The notes beneath the pieces are model-generated. The model worked only from the letters and a program-made list of their open reading frames with translations, ran no database searches and was not told the DNA's origin. From NCBI GenBank assembly GCA_022774755.1, contig JALFLK010000032.1:1-54786 (forward strand): a stretch of 54,786 bases of DNA, read 5' to 3'. This DNA comes from a bacterium (GTDB lineage: Bacteria > Bacillota > Clostridia > Oscillospirales > Acutalibacteraceae). This document shows positions 1-7,857 of the stretch, in pieces; within the stretch, counting starts at the first letter, position 1; the number at the start of each line of letters is the position of its first letter. Made by a program: the position numbers and the translations under genes.

Positions 1-141
1 GTTTGCACATCTTGCTTGCATCTTTTCCGTCAGCCTGCCCAAAAAATCCTCGTAATGCGTCAGCATTACTGCGGTTTGTTTGTGCAACCTGACAAAAAAT
101 CTGACGGCGCAATATGCACAAACGATTTAATCAGTGTTTCC
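1..141. repeat. Family A palindromic repeat, right-hand portion, at the left end of the window
   Basis: Bases 1-107 are repeated at 54679-54786 with a single extra A in a homopolymer. Inside are nested inverted repeats: ccgtcag (27-33) with ctgacgg (101-107), and GTAATGC (52-58) with GCATTAC (63-69) around a GTCA loop. Bases 124-141 (gatttaatcagtgtttcc) are the inverted complement, 17 of 18 matching, of 54648-54665 near the right end. This looks like a non-coding, MITE-like element whose left end is missing here. No protein is encoded. Confidence 0.75.
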
Positions 142-167
142 ACAGTTTGTCTAAGCAAAACCTTGGT

Positions 168-890
168 TTAATTGTTTTTGCAGTAAATTATTACCGCCTG
201 TCTTACAAATTCCGCTGTACCGTCGCCGCCTGCGCTGTCGATATTTTTCTTAAACCTCTCGTCCTCAACATACATTTGACTCAGGCTGTCCAAAATTTCG
301 TTGGTACAGGTATAGAAATTTTCCGTAATCACATATTTTAAATAAGCAATTTTTTCCTGAACCTTTTTGTCGCAGGGCGGCACAGCTTTAAGTTTTCCGA
401 TTTCCGCAAACATAGCCATAAGCTTTTGGGCCCCCTCGGAACATTCGCCTTTTTCTGTCTTTTGCTCATATTCACGGTATGCACTTGTTTTGCCCCACTT
501 CTCCTTAGCCTCAGCCTTGTATTGCTCAATTTCACTTGTATCAAAAGCCTTAAAATCCATACTGACATCTCCTTTTTTCCGCAATTCACGGGCAAAGGAA
601 ATAAGCCTTCCGATATGCTTATACTGCAATTCCGGCAGGTCGATTTGCTGTTCAAGGGCTTGTGCCTGATTAAAATCAGGGTTATCAAGTATCTGTTTAA
701 TCTCCTTCAGCGGAAACTGCAGTTCTTTAAACAGTAAAATCGTCTGCAAACGGCTCAGTGCTGTATCGTCATACAGCCGATAGCCTGCCTGAGTAACCTT
801 AGCCGGCTTCAGCAGACCTATGGCGTCATAATAATGGAGCGTGCGCACGCTTACGCCTGAAATTTTGCTGACTTCTTTTACTGTTTTCAC
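168..890 (-). CDS. MerR-family transcriptional regulator with TipAS-type effector domain
   Basis: A 240-residue regulator. Residues 1-70 form the MerR winged helix (VKEVSKISGVSVRTLHYYD, then AGYRLYDD), followed by a helical linker that dimerises MerR proteins. The C-terminal half carries sequence typical of the TipAS antibiotic-recognition domain (EKWGKTSAYREYE and the following helices). Members of this family distort a promoter with a long spacer and switch it on when a small hydrophobic drug or peptide binds. The start is GTG at 890, preceded by GGAGG with 7 bases of spacing; an ATG three bases upstream is in another frame. Its own promoter has the 19-bp spacer and central palindrome expected of autoregulation. 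The drug-efflux gene often found beside such regulators is not adjacent here. The ligand is unknown. Confidence 0.9.
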   Translation of the reverse strand: MKTVKEVSKISGVSVRTLHYYDAIGLLKPAKVTQAGYRLYDDTALSRLQTILLFKELQFPLKEIKQILDNPDFNQAQALEQQIDLPELQYKHIGRLISFARELRKKGDVSMDFKAFDTSEIEQYKAEAKEKWGKTSAYREYEQKTEKGECSEGAQKLMAMFAEIGKLKAVPPCDKKVQEKIAYLKYVITENFYTCTNEILDSLSQMYVEDERFKKNIDSAGGDGTAEFVRQAVIIYCKNN

Positions 891-913
891 GCATATCCCT
901 CCCGTGTAATTGT

Positions 914-944
914 ATTATAGGCTATGACGCAGCGTCAGGGTCAA
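914..944 (-). promoter_or_regulatory. MerR-type promoter/operator of the TipAS regulator
   Basis: On the minus strand TTGACC (939-944) and TATAAT (914-919) are separated by 19 bp, longer than the usual 17. The spacer contains the perfect dyad TGACGCTGCGTCA (complement of 925-937). A long spacer with a centred palindrome is the hallmark of promoters activated by MerR proteins, so the adjacent gene is probably autoregulated. Confidence 0.8.
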
Positions 945-1093
945 TAGTGTTTTAAAAATTTTCTAAAAAATTTTTTCCGAAAATTTCGGCGGACTTATTT
1001 TTCCTTATAAAGACGCTTGAAGGCACACCCTTGGGAGAATAGGAATATTTAATGCAGACGTCGCCCGGACATCGCACGGACATCGTCGGAATT

Positions 1094-1822
1094 TTATTTT
1101 ACAATAAGCTCCTTGATTTTGAAGACGTCGCCGTCCATAACCTTATAGTTGCTTCTTAGCTCCCCCTCAATTTCGGGAGAAATGCTCTGGTGGATATAAA
1201 GGCTGTCAATGCCGAAGTCAGCCGCACCGCCAATATCTGAGATATAGTCGTTGCCAATCATTACAGACTGTGATTTTTCCAAAGCATAGCGTTCAAAAAG
1301 AATACGGAAGTAATTTTCGTCGGGCTTTGAACACTCCTCGTCGGAGCTTATTAAAATTCCGTCAAAGTACTTTTCAAGGTCAAGCATTTTGATTTCATTC
1401 ATGGTAAAGGACCTCTGAGCATTTGACAGCAGATAGATTTTTTTGCCCTTTGCCTTCAGCGTATCCAGCAAATCGGAAACGCCGTCGTAAAGCCGTATAT
1501 ATTTAGTGGAATAGCACCTGAAAACAGCCGCCGTTGTTGTAACAAGTGATTTAGGGGCGTTTACGCCCTTTTCCTCATAAAGCTTTTTGAACACCTTATC
1601 AATCTTAATATCAATTACGGAGTAACTTTTTCTGCGCTTTTTTACCTGCTCCTTTTCCTGCTGAACAAGCCTTCCGTAAGCGGAATTAAGCTCTTCGCCT
1701 GTGTAAACTGCGCCGCTGTAACCGTAAAAAATCGCCATTTTGTCCCACAAATCCATATCCCACTCGTTTGTGTTTATATCAATCAGCGTTCCGTACAAAT
1801 CAAAAATATAGTTTTTATACAT
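1094..1822 (-). CDS. HAD-superfamily hydrolase
   Basis: A 242-residue cytoplasmic HAD phosphatase-like enzyme. Motif I is FDLYGTL near residue 8, with the nucleophilic Asp and a Tyr in place of the usual second acid. Motif II is LLSNAQ, motif III the Lys in SKPDENYF, and motif IV GNDYISDI. A helical cap lies between motifs I and II, as in subfamily I (haloacid dehalogenase or phosphoglycolate-phosphatase types). The second acid of DxD, used as general acid in phosphatases, is replaced by Tyr (DLYGT), which is common in dehalogenase-like and some nucleotidase members, so the substrate cannot be assigned. The start ATG at 1822 lies in a 150-bp gap with the divergent nth gene. No transcript partner is visible: the MerR gene is 200 bp downstream with its own promoter. 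Confidence 0.85.
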   Translation of the reverse strand: MYKNYIFDLYGTLIDINTNEWDMDLWDKMAIFYGYSGAVYTGEELNSAYGRLVQQEKEQVKKRRKSYSVIDIKIDKVFKKLYEEKGVNAPKSLVTTTAAVFRCYSTKYIRLYDGVSDLLDTLKAKGKKIYLLSNAQRSFTMNEIKMLDLEKYFDGILISSDEECSKPDENYFRILFERYALEKSQSVMIGNDYISDIGGAADFGIDSLYIHQSISPEIEGELRSNYKVMDGDVFKIKELIVK

Positions 1823-1883
1823 AGTTTCACCCCGTATGTTTTGTTGACTAATTTTATCATATTAAGCAGGAATGATAAAGTAT

Positions 1884-1912
1884 TTGCCACAAAAAAGTTT
1901 ATGTGATAAAAT
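1884..1912 (+). promoter_or_regulatory. Promoter for nth
   Basis: TTGCCA (1884-1889), 17 bp, then TAAAAT (1907-1912) preceded by the extended -10 dinucleotide TGa. A further TATAAT lies at 1921-1926 without a convincing -35. The same TGTGATAAAAT -10 region recurs before minD and, with changes, before other genes in the window. Confidence 0.7.
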
Positions 1913-1974
1913 ATTTGCGGTATAATGATATATTTTAAAAGATATTTACAAAGTAATATTTCGGAGGCGTTTTT

Positions 1975-2616
1975 ATGACAAAAAAAGAAATCGCCCTTAA
2001 AGCCGTTGAGGCATTAAAGGCTGAATATCCCAACGCAATTTGCACCCTGCAATACTCCGACCCTCTACAGCTTTTGATTGCCACCCGCCTTGCGGCGCAA
2101 TGCACCGACGCCAGAGTAAACATTGTTACGCCTGCGCTTTTTGAACGGTATAAAACCGTGGACGATTTTGCAGATTCTACCCCCGAAGAGGTGGCGGAGT
2201 ACATAAAAAGCTGCGGCCTGTATAAGACAAAGTCAAAGGACATTGTCCTGATGGCAAGGGCAATCCGTGATAATTTCGGCGGAAAAGTCCCCGACAATTT
2301 AGACGACCTTACCACACTTCCCGGTATCGGACGGAAAACCGCAAACCTTATTATGGGCGACGTTTTCGGCAAGCCTGCGGTTGTTGTTGATACGCATTTT
2401 ATGCGAATTACCCGAAGACTGGGGCTTCACAATTTGACCGACCAAAAGAAAATTGAGTTTGCAATGCGAGAGCTTTTGCCTCCCGAAGAAAGCAACGATT
2501 TTTGTCACAGGGTTGTTTTGCACGGCAGAGCCGTATGCACTGCAAGAAACCCCAAATGCCAAACCTGCTGTATGCATTCCTTTTGCGACGGGCAGACGGC
2601 ATCATCTGACCAGTGA
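1975..2616 (+). CDS. nth: Endonuclease III (DNA glycosylase/AP lyase)
   Basis: A 213-residue base-excision repair enzyme that removes oxidised pyrimidines and cleaves the abasic site. The helix-hairpin-helix reads LPGIGRKTAN (115-124) with the Schiff-base Lys121, and the catalytic Asp is Asp139 in VVVDTH. The C-terminus has the iron-sulphur loop C188-x6-C195-x2-C198-x5-C204 that binds a [4Fe-4S] cluster. Length and motifs match bacterial Nth throughout. ATG at 1975 follows a clear TCGGAGG site. The gene is monocistronic: its stop (2614-2616) is followed at once by a family B repeat and a convergent gene. Confidence 0.97.
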   Translation: MTKKEIALKAVEALKAEYPNAICTLQYSDPLQLLIATRLAAQCTDARVNIVTPALFERYKTVDDFADSTPEEVAEYIKSCGLYKTKSKDIVLMARAIRDNFGGKVPDNLDDLTTLPGIGRKTANLIMGDVFGKPAVVVDTHFMRITRRLGLHNLTDQKKIEFAMRELLPPEESNDFCHRVVLHGRAVCTARNPKCQTCCMHSFCDGQTASSDQ

Positions 2617-2827
2617 ACTCCAATGCCCGACCACTTCTCACATCGGGATGGCAGAGTTATCTACTTCACAAACTCCAATACTCGACCACCTCTCACTTAG
2701 GGATGGGATAGTTATCTAACCCTTAAATATCAATGCCCGTAGTAAAATAGCAGAAATGTTGATTAGTGTTTAACGGTCGGGAACAGAAGTTATATGATTA
2801 GATGACGCTATCTGCTCGGCGTAAAAA
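2617..2827. repeat. Family B intergenic repeat between nth and gtrA
   Basis: Two tandem 55-bp units, 2617-2671 and 2672-2726, share ACTCCAATrCyCGACCACyTC and GGGATGG...AGTTATCTA. At 2762-2827 lies a unit in the opposite sense (TTAGTGTTTAACGGTCGGGAAC, then gattagatgacgctatctgctcgg). The repeat begins on the base after the nth stop and ends about two bases past the gtrA stop. It fills the whole gap between two convergent genes. Confidence 0.8.
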
Positions 2828-2828
2828 A

Positions 2829-3269
2829 TTAGTTTTCTTTGAAGGCGAAGAAACGCTGACCGATGTAGTTGAAAGCTACAAACAGGCAGGAGCCAACCAG
2901 CATAGATACATTGCCGGCAAATTTGTCAACAGTCCAGCCGAACATTGTCAGAGAATTTGCAAGACAAATCCACTTTGTAAGGGGAATTGCAATTCCGTAG
3001 GCAAGACCGTAGCAAACGGCGATGTTAAGGGCGAACTTTGCAATAGGCTTCCAGCCCTTTTCTTTGTTTTTAAAGGTAAAGTATTTGTTGAGAAAGTAGC
3101 TTAAAATACTGCCGAGAATGTATCCGATAATTGAGGATGTCCATTCGCCCCAACATAACAGGTTAAAGAACAAAAACTGAAGTCCCATACCGACTACGGT
3201 GTTCAAAATGCCCACCAGAATAAATTTCCAAAACTTAATGTCGAAAAACTGTTTAATAAAGTCACCCAT
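2829..3269 (-). CDS. GtrA-family membrane protein (putative polyprenyl-phosphate-sugar flippase)
   Basis: A 146-residue protein with four hydrophobic segments and the GtrA signature: the opening FWKFILVGILNTVVG, an ILGSILSYFLNKYFTFK block and the terminal FNYIGQRFFAFK. GtrA/GtcA proteins are thought to flip undecaprenyl-phosphate-linked sugars across the membrane. The gene lies 45 bp downstream of a matching glycosyltransferase on the same strand. With the divergent YfhO-like gene this makes the full set known from lipoteichoic or wall teichoic acid glycosylation. The stop is followed directly by a family B repeat. The family call is firm; the sugar is unknown. Confidence 0.9.
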   Translation of the reverse strand: MGDFIKQFFDIKFWKFILVGILNTVVGMGLQFLFFNLLCWGEWTSSIIGYILGSILSYFLNKYFTFKNKEKGWKPIAKFALNIAVCYGLAYGIAIPLTKWICLANSLTMFGWTVDKFAGNVSMLVGSCLFVAFNYIGQRFFAFKEN

Positions 3270-3314
3270 AGCTTAGCCTTCTTCTCCTTTAGTTTTATTT
3301 GCGAAAAATATATT

Positions 3315-4277
3315 TCAGTTATCTGTATCTTTTTTTATTTCTGCGTCTTCAATGTTAGTGTGGTGAATAATATAGATAGGTCGGTTTTTGGTTTCCATAT
3401 AGATTCTGCCTATATATTCGCCCACAATTCCGATTGAAAACTCCATAATTCCGCCCAAAAACAGCAGGGCGCACATTGTTGTAACATAACCCGGTGTATC
3501 AATGCCGAAAATCAAAGTTTGAATAAGCGTGATAATTATGTAAATCAAAGCGCCTGCGCTTATTACCGAGCCTAAAAGCGCAATAAACCGCAAAGGCGCT
3601 ACGGAAAAGCAGGCTATGCCGTCGATTGCGTACTTAAACAGGCTTGAAAATTTCCAGGTGGTCTGACCAAGCTGTCGCTCAACGGTTTTGAAGGAAATCC
3701 ATTTGGTGTTAAAGCCTACCCAAGAGAAAATTCCCTTAGAAAAGCGCTGAACCTCGCTTAACTCCAGAATTGAGTCCACCATCTGACGGCTCATAATCCT
3801 GTAATCCATGGCGCCGTAGGGCATTGAAACATCTGTGAGCTTGTTGGAAAGCTTGAAGAAAAGCTTTGAAAAAAAGCCTCTGAAAGCGCTTTCACCCTCA
3901 CGCTCGTCACGCTTGGTTGCACAGCAGTCATAGCCTTCGTTTACAACAGCGTCAATAAGCTGAGGAAAAACAGCCGGCGGATGCTGTAAATCTGCGTCCA
4001 TAACTATTACATAGTCGCCTGCGGAGTGTTGAAGTCCGGCGTACATAGCCGCCTCTTTGCCGAAATTTCGGGAGAAAGAGATGTACTTAATATTATCGGA
4101 GCTGTTGGCAAGTTTTTTCATAACAAGGTATGTTTTGTCACGGCTTCCGTCGTTGACAAGTATGTATCTAAAAGAGTATTCGGAGAGAGTATCAATCACC
4201 TTGTTTGTTTCCGTCACAAAGTGTTCAAGCCCTTCTTCCTCGTTGTAACACGGCACTACTATGTCGATAGTAATCAT
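3315..4277 (-). CDS. Polyprenyl-phosphate glycosyltransferase (GT2, CsbB/GtrB/DPM1-like)
   Basis: A 320-residue membrane-anchored family 2 glycosyltransferase. The N-terminal GT-A domain has IDIVVPCYNEEEGL, the NDGSRD loop and the metal-binding DADLQHPP motif near residue 95. The remainder includes the QRFSKGIFSWVGF block typical of the GtrB/CsbB group, followed by two C-terminal membrane helices (about 225-285) and EFSIGIVGEYIGRIYMETK. Such enzymes transfer a sugar from a nucleotide donor to undecaprenyl phosphate on the cytoplasmic face. It is the probable partner of the GtrA-like flippase downstream and the divergent YfhO-like protein. Start ATG 4277 has AGGGTGAT upstream. Confidence 0.93.
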   Translation of the reverse strand: MITIDIVVPCYNEEEGLEHFVTETNKVIDTLSEYSFRYILVNDGSRDKTYLVMKKLANSSDNIKYISFSRNFGKEAAMYAGLQHSAGDYVIVMDADLQHPPAVFPQLIDAVVNEGYDCCATKRDEREGESAFRGFFSKLFFKLSNKLTDVSMPYGAMDYRIMSRQMVDSILELSEVQRFSKGIFSWVGFNTKWISFKTVERQLGQTTWKFSSLFKYAIDGIACFSVAPLRFIALLGSVISAGALIYIIITLIQTLIFGIDTPGYVTTMCALLFLGGIMEFSIGIVGEYIGRIYMETKNRPIYIIHHTNIEDAEIKKDTDN

Positions 4278-4307
4278 ATAATCACCCTTTTGCGTATATT
4301 CACATTT

Positions 4308-4336
4308 ATTATATCAAAATTAAAACAAAAAGTCCA
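4308..4336 (-). promoter_or_regulatory. Promoter of the glycosyltransferase-gtrA operon
   Basis: On the minus strand TGGACT (4331-4336), 17 bp, TATAAT (4308-4313) with TGa immediately before the -10. It faces away from the yfhO promoter at 4365, so both transcription units start in one 166-bp divergent region. Confidence 0.65.
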
Positions 4337-4364
4337 TTTTTTTATAACTTTTTAAAAATATATG

Positions 4365-4393
4365 TTTACCTTGACAAAAAATCGTGATAGAAT
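4365..4393 (+). promoter_or_regulatory. Promoter of the YfhO-like gene
   Basis: TTTACC (4365-4370), 17 bp, TAGAAT (4388-4393) with TGa before the -10. A consensus TTGACA at 4371-4376 overlaps but has no well-placed -10 partner. The coding start is 51 bp beyond the -10. Confidence 0.55.
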
Positions 4394-4443
4394 AAAAATG
4401 TTGTATTATGCAAACACGAAAAATCGGTTGGAGGTAAACTTAT

Positions 4444-7296
4444 ATGTCAACAGCTGCACTGACAAAAATTGCCGAGCATCAGCATAAGTGGGAGCAGGCA
4501 AAAGGCCTTAAAGGCTTTTTGTATAAAAACAGATACATCCTGCTGTCATTTTTGCTGCCCTTTGTTGTTATGCTCGTGGCGTTTGGCGTAATGGGAGTTT
4601 CGCCTTTCGGCGACAAACAGATTCTCGTTACGGACCTGTGGCACCAATATTTTCCGTTTTTGGCTGACTTTCAGGAAAAGCTGAAAACAGGCGACTCCCT
4701 GTTTTACACATGGTCGGTAGGAGGAGGCACAAACTTCTTTGCCCTTGCTTCTTACTATCTTGCAAGTCCGCTGAATTTTCTGACTGTGCTTATTCCGGGT
4801 TCATGGCTTGGAGAAGGTAATAACTGGCTGAGAGAATTCCTTATGTTCAGCGTTGTTATCAAGATTGCCCTTGCGGGAATGTTTATGGCAATGTTCTTAA
4901 GGTATGTTTATAAGAAAAACGACTATTCTCTGATAATGTTCTCAGCCTGCTTTGCTCTTTGCTCCTTCTTTATGGGCTATTACTGGAACACAATCTGGCT
5001 TGATACGGTTGCACTTACTCCGCTGGTTGCAATGGGCACGGTTGCCGTGCTGAAAGAGGGCAAGTTCAGGCTTTTTGTAGTGTCGCTGGCGCTGTCGGTG
5101 CTTGCAAATTACTATATAGGACTGTTTACCTGCATTTTTGTAGCTATAATATATGTGGGATACTCAATTATAAACTTTAAGGGCTTTAAAAATCTATTTA
5201 TAAATTTAGGAAAAATGGCAGGCTTTTCCTCTATTGCCCTGGCGCTTACGGCGTTTCTGATGCTCCCTGCATTCTTCGGATTGCAGACTACCCATGCTTC
5301 GTCAAGCACATTCCCAAGCACATACGCTATTAACCTGGGTACTCCCGCCGACTTTATGGGAACTCTTGACGCTATGCGAAAAGTAATAGTCAACAGTCTT
5401 TCATTTATTATGCCAAACACCAAAGAGGCAGACAGAGCGCCCAACATTGCCTGCGGGACCATATGTATTGTTCTGGGCGCAATGTATTTTGCGGCTAAAA
5501 ATATTAAGCTCAGGGAAAAGCTTTTAAGCCTGGGAGTGCTTTTGTTCTTTACATTGAGCTTTGTTATCCGCCAGCTTGACTATATGTGGCACGGTTTCCA
5601 TTTTACAAATATGATTCCTTACCGTTTCAGTTATCTGTTCAGCTTTGTTATGGTTGTTATGGCGTTCAGGGTGTTTATGGTAATCAAAACGGTAAATTAT
5701 CTTGATGTTCTGCTGTCGGCGCTTTGCACAACGGTAATCATATTGCTGTCAATCGGCGTTCCGAATATTGAGATTTATTCTATTGTAGGCACGGCTATTG
5801 TGGCGTTTATCCTGCTTTTAGTGCTGTTCTTCTACTCAAAAAAGTTTATACCGAAAAAAGTTATGGCAACGGTTTTGTTTGTGGTGGTTTTGGCTGAATC
5901 TGCAGCGGCAGGATATATCGGCGTAAAAACAACCACCGTTACCACTACCCTTGATTATCCCAGAGGAGAGCAGAATACAGCGGCGGTTATTAACGAGATG
6001 GATAATCGTGAGAAGAATACAACCGAGCTTTGGCGTGCAGAGATGACCTCTACCCAAACCCTGAACGACGGCGCTCTTAATCACTACAACGGTTTATCAA
6101 TGTTTAACTCCACCGCAAACGAGAGCGCAACAATATTTATGGAGAATTTCGGACTTATGGGTTGGCAGAGCGGAAACCGCTACACCTACGCCGAAAGCAC
6201 CCCGGTTGCGGATTTGTTCTTTAATTTGAAATACCTTATATCCCGTGACGGAAACTACAACAATAAGTACTCTTACAGCGAGGTGTTCTCCAGCGGTTCC
6301 GTAAAGCTTCTGCAAAACAGCAAATATATACCAATGGGCTTTATGACAAACAGCGAGTTGCTTAACTGGAGCTACACCAAGGCGGAGGATACCTATAACC
6401 CAATTGAACAGCAAAACAGTTTCTTCAAGCTGGCGTCGGGCGTTAAGGACGATGTTTATACGCCTGTGCAGGTAGCTACCCAAAGCCACACGGAATATGA
6501 AAAATTCCCCGTCAACAAAACCTCCTACGGCAATTATTCATTCAGCTGTAAGGACACAACCCTTACTTCGCCTCATTTGCAGTGGAATTACACCGTTCCC
6601 GAAACAGGCTACTACTATGTTTATGCGCTTATTACAGGGGCAACCAATGTGAATATTCAGCAGAATTTTGTGCAGAAGGGCGCTTCATTCGGCGTTACCC
6701 GTCCGTACATTATGTCGGTGGGACAGTTCAGCGCAGGCGATACCTTGTCGGTAACCACTGACCTTAAAGCAAACGCATCGGGAACAGCGCAGGTTTATGT
6801 TGCCAAGTTTAATGAAGATGTTTTTGAAGAAGGCTTTAACAAGTTGAGCAGTAATTATATGACCACGACCAAGAGGACAGGCTCTTCAATGGAGGGAACA
6901 ATCAATGTTGCAAAAAGCGGATTGTTCTATACTTCTATCCCCTATGAAGAAGGCTGGACGGCGTATGTTGACGATAAGCCCGTTACTATTACTCCCGTAG
7001 GCGGAAGTATGCTTGCCTTTGAGCTTTCAGAGGGTCAGCATACAATCAGACTGTCGTATATTCCAAAGGGATTTATTCCGGGACTGATAATTTCAATTCT
7101 GGGATTGGGTGCATTTGTAATCGCAATAATCATTTTTAGAAAATACCGCAAAAAGCACCCGTATGTGGAGGTAACGGCAGAGATTACAGATGATGTATCG
7201 GGAGAAAGTAAACCCGGAAAAGTCAGAAAAAATATTAAGCCGGAGAACAAAAAGAATAATTTTAGGCAAAAAAGAAAAAGAAAAGTAAATAAATAA
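4444..7296 (+). CDS. YfhO-family membrane protein (putative GT-C-type glycosyltransferase)
   Basis: A 950-residue integral membrane protein. After a short cytoplasmic N-terminus there are roughly a dozen hydrophobic helices up to about residue 490. These include GDKQILVTDLWHQYFPFLADFQEK in the first outer loop, the conserved acidic-and-aromatic loop of YfhO proteins. A large extracytoplasmic domain follows (about 500-875, with the YfhO-like YEEGWTAYVDDKPV and VGGSMLAFELSEGQHTIRLSYIPKG blocks), then one last helix and a very basic tail. YfhO proteins act outside the cell, moving a sugar from a lipid carrier to a teichoic acid or other polymer. The two genes divergent from it encode the matching cytoplasmic transferase and flippase. 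Start ATG follows GGAGG by 9 bases. A terminator lies just past the stop. Confidence 0.92.
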   Translation: MSTAALTKIAEHQHKWEQAKGLKGFLYKNRYILLSFLLPFVVMLVAFGVMGVSPFGDKQILVTDLWHQYFPFLADFQEKLKTGDSLFYTWSVGGGTNFFALASYYLASPLNFLTVLIPGSWLGEGNNWLREFLMFSVVIKIALAGMFMAMFLRYVYKKNDYSLIMFSACFALCSFFMGYYWNTIWLDTVALTPLVAMGTVAVLKEGKFRLFVVSLALSVLANYYIGLFTCIFVAIIYVGYSIINFKGFKNLFINLGKMAGFSSIALALTAFLMLPAFFGLQTTHASSSTFPSTYAINLGTPADFMGTLDAMRKVIVNSLSFIMPNTKEADRAPNIACGTICIVLGAMYFAAKNIKLREKLLSLGVLLFFTLSFVIRQLDYMWHGFHFTNMIPYRFSYLFSFVMVVMAFRVFMVIKTVNYLDVLLSALCTTVIILLSIGVPNIEIYSIVGTAIVAFILLLVLFFYSKKFIPKKVMATVLFVVVLAESAAAGYIGVKTTTVTTTLDYPRGEQNTAAVINEMDNREKNTTELWRAEMTSTQTLNDGALNHYNGLSMFNSTANESATIFMENFGLMGWQSGNRYTYAESTPVADLFFNLKYLISRDGNYNNKYSYSEVFSSGSVKLLQNSKYIPMGFMTNSELLNWSYTKAEDTYNPIEQQNSFFKLASGVKDDVYTPVQVATQSHTEYEKFPVNKTSYGNYSFSCKDTTLTSPHLQWNYTVPETGYYYVYALITGATNVNIQQNFVQKGASFGVTRPYIMSVGQFSAGDTLSVTTDLKANASGTAQVYVAKFNEDVFEEGFNKLSSNYMTTTKRTGSSMEGTINVAKSGLFYTSIPYEEGWTAYVDDKPVTITPVGGSMLAFELSEGQHTIRLSYIPKGFIPGLIISILGLGAFVIAIIIFRKYRKKHPYVEVTAEITDDVSGESKPGKVRKNIKPENKKNNFRQKRKRKVNK

Positions 7297-7305
7297 AAGC
7301 AAACA

Positions 7306-7356
7306 ACACCCTATATGTCAGGTGCACAGATGTTACCTGATATATGGGGTGTTTTA
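7306..7356 (+). terminator. Intrinsic terminator after the YfhO-like gene
   Basis: A long stem pairs 7306-7323 (acaccctatatgtcaggt) with 7335-7352 (acctgatatatggggtgt) and is followed by TTTT. The 3' arm and tail resemble the hairpin at 25489-25536, sharing CTGATrTATGGGGTGTTTTA. Confidence 0.85.
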
Positions 7357-7381
7357 TGTTTCAGCCCTTTAATGTGCACGG

Positions 7382-7494
7382 TTATAAGGCTTTTTTGAAC
7401 GGCGATATATAGTGGATGTGTTTTGTTTCAACTCCCAGCTCTTTTGCAGAAAAAATAACAGCCCCCTTTGCACAGGGAGCGTTTTTGTTAGACG
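7382..7494 (-). other. Short open stretch, possible gene remnant
   Basis: Read on the minus strand, this piece has no stop for about 37 codons and gives a protein-like sequence (APCAKGAVIFSAKELGVE, then TKHIHYISPFKKAL) ending in TAA at 7382. There is no start codon with a ribosome binding site at its beginning, and an in-frame stop lies just upstream. It could be the tail of a decayed gene or chance. I do not recognise a family. Confidence 0.2.
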
Positions 7495-7511
7495 ATGATA
7501 AGCAGAAATTT

Positions 7512-7828
7512 TAAGTGCTAAATTGTCAGGCGCTGAAGTCAGCGGATTAGATGATACTATCTACTAAGAGTATAAAAGCAGGAACCTTGCTTAGTGTTTA
7601 ACGGTCGGGAATAAAAGTGATTTGATTAGATGAAACTATCTACTCGGAGCAAAAAACCCGGAGAAAAAAACGGAAACTTTATTTAGTGTTTAATGGTCGG
7701 GCACAAAAGTCAGCGGATTAGATGATACTATCTACTGAGAGTATAAAAGCAGGAACCTTGCTTAGTGTTTAACGGTCGGGAATAAAAGTGATTTGATTAG
7801 ATGACGCTATCTACTCGGAGCAAAAAAG
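7512..7828 (+). repeat. Family B intergenic repeat array upstream of hisC
   Basis: Four head-to-tail units of the TTAGTGTTTAACGGTCGGG ... GATTAGATGA-TATCTACT type. The array is itself a tandem duplication with a 171-bp period: 7536-7656 and 7707-7828 are nearly identical, starting with aagtcagcggattagatg and ending with ctcggagcaaaaaa. It lies between the yfhO terminator and the hisC ribosome binding site. No promoter with both boxes was found in it. The spacing and degeneracy do not fit CRISPR. Confidence 0.85.
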
Positions 7829-7857
7829 GGTGGAAAAATTGAGGAGGGTGTGGTATA

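Noticed and set aside
7512..7828. CRISPR array
   Set aside because: Units are long, degenerate and vary in length; the parts between them are also related to each other, so there are no unique spacers, and no cas gene is present.
7297..7857. T-box or histidine attenuator before hisC
   Set aside because: No run of His codons and no T-box motif; the gap is explained by a terminator and repeat units.
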